DNA of 13,985 nucleotides from an uncultured Veillonella sp. (GCA_902478055.1 CABSJL010000027.1:1-13985), one strand, 5' to 3'; positions 6,764 to 13,985 are shown, counted from the first letter of the stretch. Notes: generated from the sequence alone by a model not told the origin. Numbers and translations: made by a program.

Positions 6764-8647
6764 TTATCCCTTATATTCTGCAATGGCCTGTAAAAAACTG
6801 AGGCCATATTTTTTCAATTTTGCTTCCCCTACGCCCTTAACATTACCAAACTCACCCAATGTGGTTGGTCGTAAATTAGCTAAGTCAATAAGCACAGTAT
6901 CAGGGAAGATAAGATATGGTCGAAGGCCAGCCTCTTCAGCGAGGCGCTTACGATGTTGTCGCAAGTGTTCAAATAAACCACCTACACCGGAATTAGAATT
7001 TCCTCGAGCCACATTGGACGTAGACCGACGAGTGCGAGACGGTACAGACACATGTTGTCTGATTTCCTCTACCTCTTTATGCCCACCGAGGACTTCCTCA
7101 GCACCAGCCGTCAAAGATAGTACTGGATATTTACCTGTAGAGCTACGCAAGTAGCCAGAAGCCACAAATTGTTGAATAAGGCCCTTAATCGATTTCTCGT
7201 CTACATTGCTCAATAAACCAAAAACAGGCAATGCATCGTGTCCTGCCCGCATAATGCGATCAGTTCTCTCACCGCGCACGATAGAGGTAATCATAGAGGC
7301 ACCATAGCGCTCATCGGTGCCCATAATAGCACGGAAGATAGCCTTCGCCTCTTTCGTTACATTGACCTTATCAGCGGAGCCTTTACAGGAGCTACAATTG
7401 TCGCAAGTGGTCCAGACAGTGCTTTCACCAAAATAGTTAAGCATATATTTTCGCAAACAATTACTACAGAAACAGTAGTCAATCATAGACTGCAACTTGC
7501 GAAGTTCCACCTCTTGTCGCTCAGGCGTCTCGATGGACTGTTCAATCAAATACTTGTGAACCTGTACATCCTGCCCACTGTAGAGCAAAATACATTCTGC
7601 AGGAGCTCCATCGCGCCCTGCACGGCCTGCCTCTTGATAATAGGACTCCATGTTGCGCGGCATTTGGTAATGCAACACATAGCGCACATTGCTCTTATCA
7701 ATACCCATGCCAAAGGCATTGGTCGCCACCATGACCTGCAGTTTATCATCTGCATAAGCATTTTGCATCTCACGGCGTACCTCATCGCTGAGCCCACCGT
7801 GATAATGACCTACCTTAATGCCTGCACGAGTTAGATTTTCATACACCCGATCTACATCCTTGCGCGTTGCACAGTAGATAATACCGTTTTCATTAGCATG
7901 TTGACGCACGTAATGGACTACGTAATCCATGCGCTTTGGTGTACGGATGACAGAGAAGGATAAATTAGGTCGGTCAAAGCCCGTTACGTATACATTAGCA
8001 TTATCTAGGCCTAATAGTTTCTTAATATCATTTTCTACATATTTCGTCGCCGTCGCTGTGAAAGCACCTACAATAGGTCTCTTTGGTAGTGAGTTGAGCC
8101 ACTCACCGATGAGCCGATAGGACGGTCTAAAGTCATGCCCCCACTCAGAAATGCAGTGAGCCTCATCAACGATAACTTGAGCTATAGGCAATGCTCGCAG
8201 AACATTACAGAAGAAATTAGACCCTAGTCGCTCTGGTGCAATATATAACAGCTTAATTTTTCCACTACGCACCTCGTACATAGTCTTATTAAACTCCGCT
8301 TGGGTAAGCGTACTATTGATAAGCGCTGCCGGAATATTCTGAACTAATAGACCATCCACTTGATCTTTCATAAGAGAAATGAGCGGCGAAAACACGATAG
8401 TAAGGCCCGGCTTGCAAAGCGCAGGAATCTGGAAACAGATAGACTTGCCGGCCCCCGTCGGCATGATGCCAATTACATCTTCGTTACGTAACAAGGATGC
8501 AACGGGCGCCTCTTGAGCCGGTCTAAAGGAGGTGTACCCAAAGTAGGTTTCCAACATACGCAATGCGTGTTGCTTCATTTGGGCCTGTTGGTTCGCCCCA
8601 TCACGCTGTGTTCCCACAACGTTCTTTGTGGTTTGCTGTTGTTCCAT
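6764..8647 (-). CDS. recQ: RecQ-family ATP-dependent DNA helicase
   Basis: A 627-residue 3'-5' DNA helicase acting in recombination and stalled-fork repair. Domains in order are helicase motif 0 (FRPAQ, 41-45), Walker A (PTGAGKS, 63-69), the DEAH box at 161-164, motif III (FTATAT, 196-201), the second RecA-like lobe (about 225-365, with VATNAFGMGIDK and the QEAGRAGRDG motif VI at 338-347), the zinc-binding region (Cys397, Cys415, Cys418, Cys421), the RQC winged helix (about 430-525) and an HRDC domain (about 553-627, with LRPYLIFPDTVLIDLA). This is the full RecQ-RQC-HRDC layout of bacterial RecQ. The N-terminus is about 14 residues longer and more Gln-rich than in E. coli RecQ, but an AAAGGAGGG site 4 bases upstream supports this ATG. 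It is divergent from putP and followed on the same strand by thyA. Confidence 0.96.
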   Translation of the reverse strand: MEQQQTTKNVVGTQRDGANQQAQMKQHALRMLETYFGYTSFRPAQEAPVASLLRNEDVIGIMPTGAGKSICFQIPALCKPGLTIVFSPLISLMKDQVDGLLVQNIPAALINSTLTQAEFNKTMYEVRSGKIKLLYIAPERLGSNFFCNVLRALPIAQVIVDEAHCISEWGHDFRPSYRLIGEWLNSLPKRPIVGAFTATATKYVENDIKKLLGLDNANVYVTGFDRPNLSFSVIRTPKRMDYVVHYVRQHANENGIIYCATRKDVDRVYENLTRAGIKVGHYHGGLSDEVRREMQNAYADDKLQVMVATNAFGMGIDKSNVRYVLHYQMPRNMESYYQEAGRAGRDGAPAECILLYSGQDVQVHKYLIEQSIETPERQEVELRKLQSMIDYCFCSNCLRKYMLNYFGESTVWTTCDNCSSCKGSADKVNVTKEAKAIFRAIMGTDERYGASMITSIVRGERTDRIMRAGHDALPVFGLLSNVDEKSIKGLIQQFVASGYLRSSTGKYPVLSLTAGAEEVLGGHKEVEEIRQHVSVPSRTRRSTSNVARGNSNSGVGGLFEHLRQHRKRLAEEAGLRPYLIFPDTVLIDLANLRPTTLGEFGNVKGVGEAKLKKYGLSFLQAIAEYKG

Positions 8648-8675
8648 AGGGCCCTCCTTTCATGTTCCAGAAATA

Positions 8676-8705
8676 TTCATACAAGACCATAATTACGACT
8701 ATCAA
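8676..8705 (-). promoter_or_regulatory. Candidate recQ promoter
   Basis: On the minus strand TTGATA (8705-8700) is followed after 18 bases by TATGAA (8681-8676), ending 28 bases before the recQ ATG. The -35 is good and the -10 moderate. The palindrome at 8708-8719 abuts the upstream edge of the -35 box. Confidence 0.4.
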
Positions 8706-8707
8706 TA

Positions 8708-8740
8708 ACGAAATTTCGTATACAAAACACGAAATATCGT
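8708..8740. promoter_or_regulatory. Paired ACGAAAT palindromes, putative operator
   Basis: ACGAAATTTCGT at 8708-8719 is a perfect 12-bp palindrome. ACGAAATATCGT at 8729-8740 is the same motif apart from its two central mismatched positions, and starts exactly 21 bases later, about two helical turns. A related half-site, ACGAAATTT, recurs at 8872-8880 near the putP promoter. Repetition at helical spacing between divergent genes is typical of a dimeric regulator's binding sites. I cannot name the regulator, and it does not resemble the Firmicute LexA box. Confidence 0.5.
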
Positions 8741-8903
8741 TTTTCCATTCTTATATTTTAACATATTTCATATGCCGTTGGGTTTATTAGTATATACGAT
8801 TTCTCAGTCCAACGTCTAATGCATATCTTGAAAGCCAAGCTTCAAAATTTGTATAGAAACTACGTAATATCACGAAATTTTTACACTCTAAAGCGCTAAT
8901 ATA

Positions 8904-8912
8904 TGGTACAAT
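8904..8912 (+). promoter_or_regulatory. Candidate putP promoter (extended -10)
   Basis: TGGTACAAT is a good extended -10 element, 58 bases before the putP ATG. The nearest -35-like hexamer, TTTACA at 8880-8885, is 21 bases away, too far for ordinary use. A perfect TATAAT occurs at 8923-8928 but lacks both a TGn extension and a -35, so which of the two is used is unclear. Confidence 0.4.
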
Positions 8913-8970
8913 AGGAATTATTTATAATACTATAGAATAGAACTACAACCTAAGGAGGTCTTATATAGGC

Positions 8971-10458
8971 ATGACACAAGACAACTTAATGATTATGATC
9001 GCCTTTGCCTTATACCTAGGACTCATGATGTATATCGGGGTCTACTATTACAGGAAATCTAACAGCATTGGTGATTACATCCTCGGTGGCCGACAACTAG
9101 GACCATGGATTACAGCACTTAGTGCGGAAGCATCAGATATGAGTGGTTGGATGCTCATGGGTGTACCGGGTCTTGCGTATACTACGGGGATTTCTGGTGT
9201 ATGGATTGCCGTAGGCCTCACATTAGGTACATGGGCGAACTGGAAATTCGTTTCTAGACGCTTGCGTAATCATACAGAGGTAGCTAGCGACAGTTTAACC
9301 TTACCGGATTACTTGAAGAATCGTTTCCACGATCAATCCCATTCGGTAGCTGTCATTTCCGCCTTATTTATCTTGATTTTCTTCTTGATATATACATCAT
9401 CAGGCTTTGTAGCAGGTGGCAAGTTATTCAATACCATCTTTGGTCTTGATTACACAGTATCCCTCTTTATTACAGCAGGCATCGTCGTATTCTATACATT
9501 CCTCGGTGGCTTCCTCGCTGTATCTTGGACAGACTGTATCCAAGGGGCATTGATGTTCTTTGCTATCTTAGCAGTACCAATTACGGCTGCCATGTTTATG
9601 GGTGGTCCTATTGAAACATTCCAACTCATTCAACATGAGTTTCCGCAAGGACTTAGCCTATTTGGTGATCCATCCGACTGGTTCACATGGGCTATCAGCT
9701 TAATCTCTTCTCTTGGTTGGGGTCTTGGCTACTTCGGTCAACCTCATATCCTCGTAAGATTCATGGCTATCTCCGATGCGAAAGAGCTTAAGAAATCTAC
9801 AAATATCGCCATGGTTTGGGTTATCTTATCCCTTATGGCAGCCATCGCTGTAGGCCTCATCGGTCACGTATATATGTTGCCTGATGTATTAGTAGGCACT
9901 GATGCAGAAACTGTATTCCTCATCATGACAGAACGCCTCTTTACACCATTTGTAGCAGGTCTCATCTGGTCTGCCGTACTCGCAGCTATCATGAGTACCG
10001 CATCTGCACAGTTATTAGTAACAGCTTCTGCTATTTCTAATGACTTCTATGCGAATATCATTCATCCTAAAGCGAGTGATAAGGAACTAGTACTCGTAAG
10101 TCGTATCGTAGTACTTATCGTAGCATTGATTGCCATCTATATGGCTATGGATCCTGATAGCTACATCTTAACAATGGTTGCCTATGCATGGGCAGGCTTT
10201 GGTGCCGCCTTCGGTCCAGCCATCTTGTTCTCCTTATTCTGGAAACGTATGACACGTCATGGCTGTATTGCTGGTATCGTCGTAGGTGGTTTAACAGTAC
10301 TCATTTGGAAACAATTTGGATTCCTCGGCCTTTACGAAATCGTGCCAGGCTTCATCTTCTCTTCCATCGCAATCTACGTAGTGAGTATCATGGGTAAATT
10401 GCCTCCTCGTCCTGTTCTTAAGGATTACCGAGAAGCAGAAAAAATGCACGTTCTATAA
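8971..10458 (+). CDS. putP: Sodium/proline symporter
   Basis: A 495-residue member of the sodium:solute symporter family that resembles E. coli PutP along its whole length. It imports proline across the inner membrane with Na+. The protein is strongly hydrophobic with about 13 helices expected. Landmarks are DYILGGRQLGPW at 35-46 (Arg41), SDMSGW at 55-60 with the Na+-site Asp56, LPDYLKNRF at 111-119, GGFLAVSWTD at 179-188, the GWGLGYFGQPHILVRFM block at 249-265, and MSTASAQLLV at 341-350, where Ser342 and Thr343 match the second Na+ ligands of PutP. Glu53 replaces a Gly that is common in the SAGASDMSGW motif. The gene stands alone and ends in a bidirectional terminator shared with the WYL regulator. 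No proline-catabolism gene (putA) is seen nearby, so uptake may serve osmoprotection or biosynthesis. Confidence 0.95.
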   Translation: MTQDNLMIMIAFALYLGLMMYIGVYYYRKSNSIGDYILGGRQLGPWITALSAEASDMSGWMLMGVPGLAYTTGISGVWIAVGLTLGTWANWKFVSRRLRNHTEVASDSLTLPDYLKNRFHDQSHSVAVISALFILIFFLIYTSSGFVAGGKLFNTIFGLDYTVSLFITAGIVVFYTFLGGFLAVSWTDCIQGALMFFAILAVPITAAMFMGGPIETFQLIQHEFPQGLSLFGDPSDWFTWAISLISSLGWGLGYFGQPHILVRFMAISDAKELKKSTNIAMVWVILSLMAAIAVGLIGHVYMLPDVLVGTDAETVFLIMTERLFTPFVAGLIWSAVLAAIMSTASAQLLVTASAISNDFYANIIHPKASDKELVLVSRIVVLIVALIAIYMAMDPDSYILTMVAYAWAGFGAAFGPAILFSLFWKRMTRHGCIAGIVVGGLTVLIWKQFGFLGLYEIVPGFIFSSIAIYVVSIMGKLPPRPVLKDYREAEKMHVL

Positions 10459-10497
10459 ATTAGAAATCGTACATTTGAAAATTACATATATAAAAAT

Positions 10498-10529
10498 AGA
10501 GCTAGTTGATTCAACGATCAACTAGCTCT
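10498..10529. terminator. Bidirectional terminator between putP and the WYL regulator
   Basis: A perfect 13-bp stem (AGAGCTAGTTGAT at 10498-10510 with ATCAACTAGCTCT at 10517-10529) closes a 6-base TCAACG loop. T-rich tails follow on both strands (TTTTATTA on plus, ATTTTTATA on minus). It sits between the convergent stop codons, 40 bases from putP and 5 bases from the regulator. Confidence 0.93.
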
Positions 10530-10533
10530 TTTA

Positions 10534-11562
10534 TTATGAGTATTGTTCTAGACCTTCCTTAATAGCTTCTTTTACTTCTGCTACGAGGGATGCTGGTGAA
10601 AGTACTTTCACACTTTGCATATATTGAAGTGCCCAATACTTGAAGGCATCATGATTAACACGTACACGGCATACAACGTCATCAGCTGTAACGCTGGTGA
10701 ATTCCACATTGCCATCGAACCAATCTAAGATCTGATTCACAATGGAGCGCTTTGCCTTAAAGCTTACAGTAACAGATTCACCGCCGAACATGTAGATATG
10801 TTCTTTTACATATTGCGACACATTAAAGGTGCGTTGCTGATGATAGCCCTTTATCTCCCGTAAAGGTTTTCTCCGTTCGCTAAGCACCGTAATGTGCGCA
10901 ATTCGATCGACACGTAATGTAGACATGTCATCATAATTTTCGTGATTCCCAACTAGGTAATAATGTCCCCGATTCATAACTAGTTGGAATGGATTGAATA
11001 CATACTTCCGCTCCTTATTATCAGGACCAAGATTAATATGTAAACGTTTATCCACGTCAGGTTGGCAATAAGCCAAGGAAATTTTTCTCCCCTTTTGTAT
11101 TGCTTCTTCTATGAGATCAATGTTAAGGAATAAGTCCTGACTTCTATGAAGGTAACCCGTAGCACTTTCAATATCAATTCCATGAGGCTTGAAATGAGAG
11201 CTCCCCAATTTAGCAACACGACTAATCAAATCCTTACGTTGAGATGCGGTAATATGGCGAGAAGCCAAAATACCATCAATTAATAATCTCAATTCTGAAT
11301 CTTCAAAGGTATGAATCATATAGAAATCAGTACGGCGAATCGTGCCATCTGCTCCTACGGCAGACTCTTCACATTGAATACCAAAATCACCAGATTCATA
11401 TAAATCATTTAAATGACGGCCTAAGGTCTTCCGATCGACGGATACCTCGTACCGCTCGGCTAATATACTGCGAATCTCTTCTTGAGATAAAGTATGATTA
11501 GCATCCGTTTCACTTTTCAGGATTTCTAGTATATATACTAGAACGGCCTTCTTAGATGCCAT
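10534..11562 (-). CDS. WYL-domain transcriptional regulator
   Basis: A 342-residue regulator of the HTH-WYL type. The N-terminal winged helix-turn-helix spans about residues 1-60, with the recognition-helix region SVDRKTLGRHLNDLYESG at 41-58. The WYL domain spans about 145-235, with YVFNPFQLVMNRGHYYLVGNH at 187-207 and the basic STLRVDRI at 214-221. The signature Trp-Tyr-Leu is His-Tyr-Tyr-Leu here. The C-terminal WCX-like extension (about 245-342) shows TVSFKAKRSIVNQILDWF. Such proteins bind DNA and usually sense nucleic acids or small ligands; targets cannot be told from the sequence. An AAAGGAGT site lies 5 bases before the ATG. The gene is monocistronic, convergent with putP, and has no obvious partner operon, so its regulon is probably elsewhere or includes itself. 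Confidence 0.9.
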   Translation of the reverse strand: MASKKAVLVYILEILKSETDANHTLSQEEIRSILAERYEVSVDRKTLGRHLNDLYESGDFGIQCEESAVGADGTIRRTDFYMIHTFEDSELRLLIDGILASRHITASQRKDLISRVAKLGSSHFKPHGIDIESATGYLHRSQDLFLNIDLIEEAIQKGRKISLAYCQPDVDKRLHINLGPDNKERKYVFNPFQLVMNRGHYYLVGNHENYDDMSTLRVDRIAHITVLSERRKPLREIKGYHQQRTFNVSQYVKEHIYMFGGESVTVSFKAKRSIVNQILDWFDGNVEFTSVTADDVVCRVRVNHDAFKYWALQYMQSVKVLSPASLVAEVKEAIKEGLEQYS

Positions 11563-11623
11563 AAAAGACTCCTTTTACAAATAATACAATAAAAACAACA
11601 TTGTAACTAATACAATATATAAT

Positions 11624-11647
11624 ATCATCCACAACACACAGGATGAT
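11624..11647 (-). promoter_or_regulatory. Hairpin in the leader of the WYL regulator gene
   Basis: ATCATCC at 11624-11630 is the reverse complement of GGATGAT at 11641-11647, with a 10-base loop. It lies between the candidate promoter and the start codon, so it would be transcribed into the leader. No T-run follows, so it is not an attenuator of the classical kind. It may instead be a regulator-binding site. Confidence 0.35.
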
Positions 11648-11669
11648 GTTCACAAAAATACCCATACAT

Positions 11670-11699
11670 AGTATACCATACTTTTCATATATGGTTCAT
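11670..11699 (-). promoter_or_regulatory. Promoter of the WYL regulator gene
   Basis: The minus strand carries TGGTATACT (11678-11670), an extended -10 element. A weak -35-like ATGAAC (11699-11694) lies 18 bases upstream. The inferred leader is about 100 bases long. Confidence 0.5.
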
Positions 11700-11801
11700 T
11701 TATTTCTCATTAATTTTATCGATTTACTATACTTATTCAGCAATATTAAATAACTAAATGTAATAATTATTAAAAAAGATTAAATTAAATTATATAAAAT
11801 A

Positions 11802-11852
11802 AAAACCCATTACCACTTAATACACATAAATGTTATAAGTGTAATGGGTTTT
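11802..11852 (-). terminator. Terminator of the methyltransferase gene
   Basis: A long stem pairs AAAACCCATTA and CACTTA (11802-11819, with C11813 or its neighbour bulged) with TAAGTG and TAATGGGTTTT (11836-11852). That is 17 bp with a 16-base loop that can itself pair ACAT with ATGT. On the minus strand the hairpin is followed by TTTTTATTTTATA. It lies 60 bases after the stop codon of the gene at 11912. Confidence 0.88.
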
Positions 11853-11911
11853 ATGTTTATTCTGAAAGTTATATGAACCCTAAAATATATTTTTAGAATT
11901 CTAGTGATAGA

Positions 11912-13528
11912 TTAAGAAAGACCATCAGTTTTCTTACTTCTAATAAAGCCTAATTGCTCCATACGCTTAGTTAATTCATTATAGAAGGCTTCCGCCATGG
12001 CATTTTGATGCTTACCAGTTTGGGCCTTATCAGCGCGAAAGAGAGAATCCTTAATCTTCTTAATCAATGTAGATTTAGCTTTAGGTTTATTCAACAATTC
12101 CATGAACAATAAATCCTCTTCGGAAATATCACCAATAGCATCATTGAACATGTTTGCGCCATAAATATATTCACTACCACCGTCAGCAATAGCTTTCACA
12201 AAGTTTGTAAAACGTGCTGGTACATAGGATAGACCTTCCATATATTCCTGTTTATCAGGGAATGTTTTGTAGAAGCGAATACCACCGCGTACCATATGTT
12301 CAACGATAGCTTTATATAAGCTACATACGGCTGGTTCTAAATCCTCTTCAGATGCATTAGCAGCATCATGAGCAGCTTTTAAAATGGCAAGAGCTTCAAT
12401 CATATTGAAAGTGCCACCATCTTTAATAAGCGCTTTGAATGTATCTCGTACAAGGTCATTTTCAAACATTTCTAATGCTTCTTCATCAAAGAGGATTTGG
12501 AATACAAAACTATTCACAATGGTACGTACGGGTACTGTATTCACCTTATCTGGATTAGCTACATCATAGCTAATATTCTTTGCAGCATCTGCTTTACAAA
12601 TAATAGACTTACGGAATGTTGTATCAAGCATAAAGTCTAAATATTGTTCTTGATCTGCTTGGCTATTAGGAGCCAATTTTTCAAGCTTATCAGCGATACT
12701 TTCATCATAGGTACGAACCATAGATAATGTTAAATCTGCATCACATACATACGCTAGATTGTGGGCCTTCAAATGATCGTTAAATTGGTAAAAATAGCAT
12801 GGGTCATTATGAGGTTCTAAATGGTCATGACCTACATAATAATCATCCTTTTGCATAACAGAACGCAAAGCGCCTAAGAATTTACTATTACGTTCCTTAA
12901 GGTTGTCATAATTAAGAATTTGAGAACCTACTAAGCTGCCCACAGTCTTACCGCGCAATACCTTTTCTTTATGTGTTAATTCATCATGACCACGATTAGC
13001 AAATAGCATGAGCTGACGCACCTCTTCCATCGTATGCCAGCCAGGATATGTATTATATGACACATAGGCAATGCCATTATCAGCCAAATGATTGGATATA
13101 ATATCGAGCAATTTATCCTTCATCTCATCGCTAATCCAAGAGTAAAAACCATGAGCGATAATGTAATCAAAGGTTCCTAAGGTCTCATCAAAGTTCATAA
13201 TATCCCCTTGAATTAGAGATACATTATCCAACTTAGCCTCACTAATAATTTTGTTTCCCTTCTCTACTTGATCTTGAGAAAGCTCTATACCTACAAAGGT
13301 CACTTCTGGATTATGTACAGCTTGAGAAATAATATTTCCACCATAGGTAGCACCTAATTCAAGGACACGAGCTGTCTTTGCAGGCGGAGTATTAAGACCT
13401 ACAAGTGTACCATACGCTTCTAAATACGCAGGTGTTGTAAATGGAAATGGATAGGATTTATAGCCTAACTCTTTATATATTGTTTGTTGCATATCATCTG
13501 TTGTGATCTGTTGGTTATCCTTAGCCAT
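11912..13528 (-). CDS. Class I SAM-dependent methyltransferase with methyltransferase regulatory domain
   Basis: A 538-residue protein starting MAKDNQQ. The frame extends to a GTG at 13534-13532, but that codon lies inside the AGAGGTG ribosome binding site, whose spacing (5 bases) fits the ATG at 13528, so I use the ATG. Residues about 20-200 form a Rossmann methyltransferase: motif I VLELGATYGGN at 55-65, the acidic IELS at 81-84, QGDI at 107-110, motif II FDYIIAHGFYSWI at 120-132 and LADNGIAYVSYNTYPGW at 148-164. About 215-300 matches the predicted methyltransferase regulatory domain, with HDHLEPHNDPCYFYQF at 234-249. The long C-terminal half is helical with no further motif that I know. 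Rickettsial outer-membrane-protein lysine methyltransferases share this architecture as far as I recall, so a protein substrate is possible, but no target is evident here. It is monocistronic, with its own promoter and terminator. Confidence 0.88.
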   Translation of the reverse strand: MAKDNQQITTDDMQQTIYKELGYKSYPFPFTTPAYLEAYGTLVGLNTPPAKTARVLELGATYGGNIISQAVHNPEVTFVGIELSQDQVEKGNKIISEAKLDNVSLIQGDIMNFDETLGTFDYIIAHGFYSWISDEMKDKLLDIISNHLADNGIAYVSYNTYPGWHTMEEVRQLMLFANRGHDELTHKEKVLRGKTVGSLVGSQILNYDNLKERNSKFLGALRSVMQKDDYYVGHDHLEPHNDPCYFYQFNDHLKAHNLAYVCDADLTLSMVRTYDESIADKLEKLAPNSQADQEQYLDFMLDTTFRKSIICKADAAKNISYDVANPDKVNTVPVRTIVNSFVFQILFDEEALEMFENDLVRDTFKALIKDGGTFNMIEALAILKAAHDAANASEEDLEPAVCSLYKAIVEHMVRGGIRFYKTFPDKQEYMEGLSYVPARFTNFVKAIADGGSEYIYGANMFNDAIGDISEEDLLFMELLNKPKAKSTLIKKIKDSLFRADKAQTGKHQNAMAEAFYNELTKRMEQLGFIRSKKTDGLS

Positions 13529-13617
13529 AAGCACCTCTATATTACGATTAAAATTACCTAGTTATCTATCAATGTAACAATGCAATATACTTACGTATAA
13601 CTGCATAACTATCTAAT

Positions 13618-13652
13618 ATTATATCAAATTCCTAATATATTACCTATGGTAA
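13618..13652 (-). promoter_or_regulatory. Promoter of the methyltransferase gene with overlapping palindrome
   Basis: The minus strand reads TGATATAAT (13626-13618), a perfect -10 hexamer with a TGn extension, about 90 bases before the ATG. The -35 position has only a weak match. A 5-3-5 palindrome, TTACCTATGGTAA (13640-13652), covers that -35 region and could be an operator. The promoter call is firmer than the operator call. Confidence 0.5.
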
Positions 13653-13745
13653 AAGCATTAGTAACATATGAATAACAGATTCATGACGTGCCCCTATTAA
13701 TGTAAGATAGACTCAAACATATGGAAGATATAATTTTATATACAA

Positions 13746-13773
13746 AAGAGGCACCCTCGAGAGGGTGCCTCTT
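13746..13773 (-). terminator. Terminator of nifJ
   Basis: AAGAGGCACCCTC (13746-13758) pairs perfectly with GAGGGTGCCTCTT (13761-13773), a 13-bp stem with a 2-base GA turn; in practice the innermost pairs probably open to form the loop. On the minus strand it runs into CTTTTGTATATAAAATT. It lies 28 bases past the nifJ stop codon. Confidence 0.9.
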
Positions 13774-13800
13774 ATCAGTTCTTAGTCGTTAAATAACGAA

Positions 13801-13985
13801 TTATTTTACGTCTTCGAAACCTTTTTGTAAGCGAACATAGCTTAAGCGACGATCTTTAGCGTCTTGTTCAGTTTTAGCGAACAATTCTTCTGCAACATCT
13901 GGAGCTGCTTTAGCCAAGGAAGCGTAACGAACTTCACCTTTAAGGAAGTCTTGGAAGCTTTCAGTTGGTTCTTTGGAATCCAAGG
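13801..13985 (-). CDS. nifJ: Pyruvate:ferredoxin (flavodoxin) oxidoreductase, C-terminal end only
   Basis: The frame is open from the right edge to a TAA at 13803-13801, giving the last 61 residues of a larger protein. The 5' part lies outside the window; the leftmost complete codon is a TTG read as an internal leucine, not a start. The sequence, with ESFQDFLKGEVRYASLAK and the ending DRRLSYVRLQKGFEDVK, matches the conserved C-terminus of single-chain pyruvate:ferredoxin oxidoreductases of about 1170-1200 residues. These oxidise pyruvate to acetyl-CoA and CO2 with reduction of ferredoxin or flavodoxin in anaerobes. The assignment rests on this short tail alone. A strong hairpin terminator follows 28 bases downstream. 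Confidence 0.83.
   Translation of the reverse strand, partial: LDSKEPTESFQDFLKGEVRYASLAKAAPDVAEELFAKTEQDAKDRRLSYVRLQKGFEDVK

Larger units (their letters stand above)
8648..8970. other. Divergent regulatory region between recQ and putP
   Basis: This 323-base non-coding region separates two outward-facing genes. It holds a candidate recQ promoter (8676-8705), a pair of ACGAAAT palindromes (8708-8740), a further copy of the half-site (ACGAAATTT at 8872-8880) and a candidate putP promoter (8904-8912). The putP ribosome binding site, AAGGAGGT at 8952-8959, is strong but unusually far (11 bases) from the ATG; no alternative in-frame start codon lies closer. I see no small open reading frame or RNA gene. 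Confidence 0.7.
11563..11911. other. AT-rich intergenic region between the WYL regulator and the methyltransferase
   Basis: These 349 bases hold the promoter and leader of the WYL regulator (11570-11700) and the methyltransferase terminator (11802-11852). The stretch between them, about 11700-11800, is very AT-rich with no open reading frame, repeat or RNA gene that I can support. Confidence 0.7.

Noticed and set aside
7238..7834. A 198-codon open frame on the plus strand inside recQ
   Set aside because: It lies antisense to conserved helicase motifs of recQ and shows no domain; the recQ frame explains the sequence.
8776..8814. CGTTGG and CCAACG inverted repeat in the recQ-putP region
   Set aside because: Only 6 bp with a 27-base gap; this is expected by chance in a region of this size.
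8828..8845. TTGAA and TTCAA inverted repeat in the recQ-putP region
   Set aside because: Five-bp arms with no extension on either side; not distinguishable from chance.
13529..13534. GTG start six bases upstream for the methyltransferase
   Set aside because: This GTG is part of the AGAGGTG ribosome binding site, which is correctly spaced for the ATG at 13528.

Overview
The window looks like chromosomal DNA from a low-GC anaerobe, most likely a diderm Firmicute of the Negativicutes (Veillonella or a close relative). The grounds are the AT-rich intergenic DNA, Firmicute-style AGGAGG ribosome binding sites, extended -10 promoters, and the tail of a pyruvate:ferredoxin oxidoreductase gene at the right edge, a hallmark of anaerobic pyruvate metabolism. 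The genus is an inference from gene content and general resemblance, not from a search.

Layout from left to right. At 1-1012 (minus strand) lie two AT-rich, unrecognised genes. One encodes a protein with a single N-terminal membrane anchor and runs off the left edge; the other encodes a 130-residue, four-helix membrane protein. They share an apparent promoter at about 1060. At 1172-2656 (minus) is a stand-alone NAD(P)-dependent aldehyde dehydrogenase with its own near-consensus promoter and terminator. At 2950-8647 (minus) is a same-strand block recQ - thyA - folA - tex, covering a DNA helicase, the thymidylate/folate pair and a transcription-associated RNA-binding protein. folA and tex overlap by ATGA, and the block ends in a hairpin terminator at 2803-2840.

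putP, a sodium/proline symporter, is divergent from recQ at 8971-10458 (plus). The 323-base region between them carries repeated ACGAAAT palindromes that look like operators. putP converges on a WYL-domain transcription regulator (10534-11562, minus) through a shared bidirectional terminator. Further right are a class I SAM methyltransferase with a regulatory domain (11912-13528, minus) and the 3' end of nifJ (13801 to the right edge, minus), each followed by its own terminator.

Most genes are housekeeping or general metabolism. I see no CRISPR array, transposase, integrase, tRNA, rRNA or recognisable defence system. The most unusual structure is a set of five tandem degenerate 28-bp repeats at 5735-5874. 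The first unit encodes the last five residues and stop codon of ThyA. Three of the other four units still spell a short ThyA-tail-like peptide ending in TAG. I have not seen this arrangement described. The repeated palindrome between recQ and putP is the second point worth checking.
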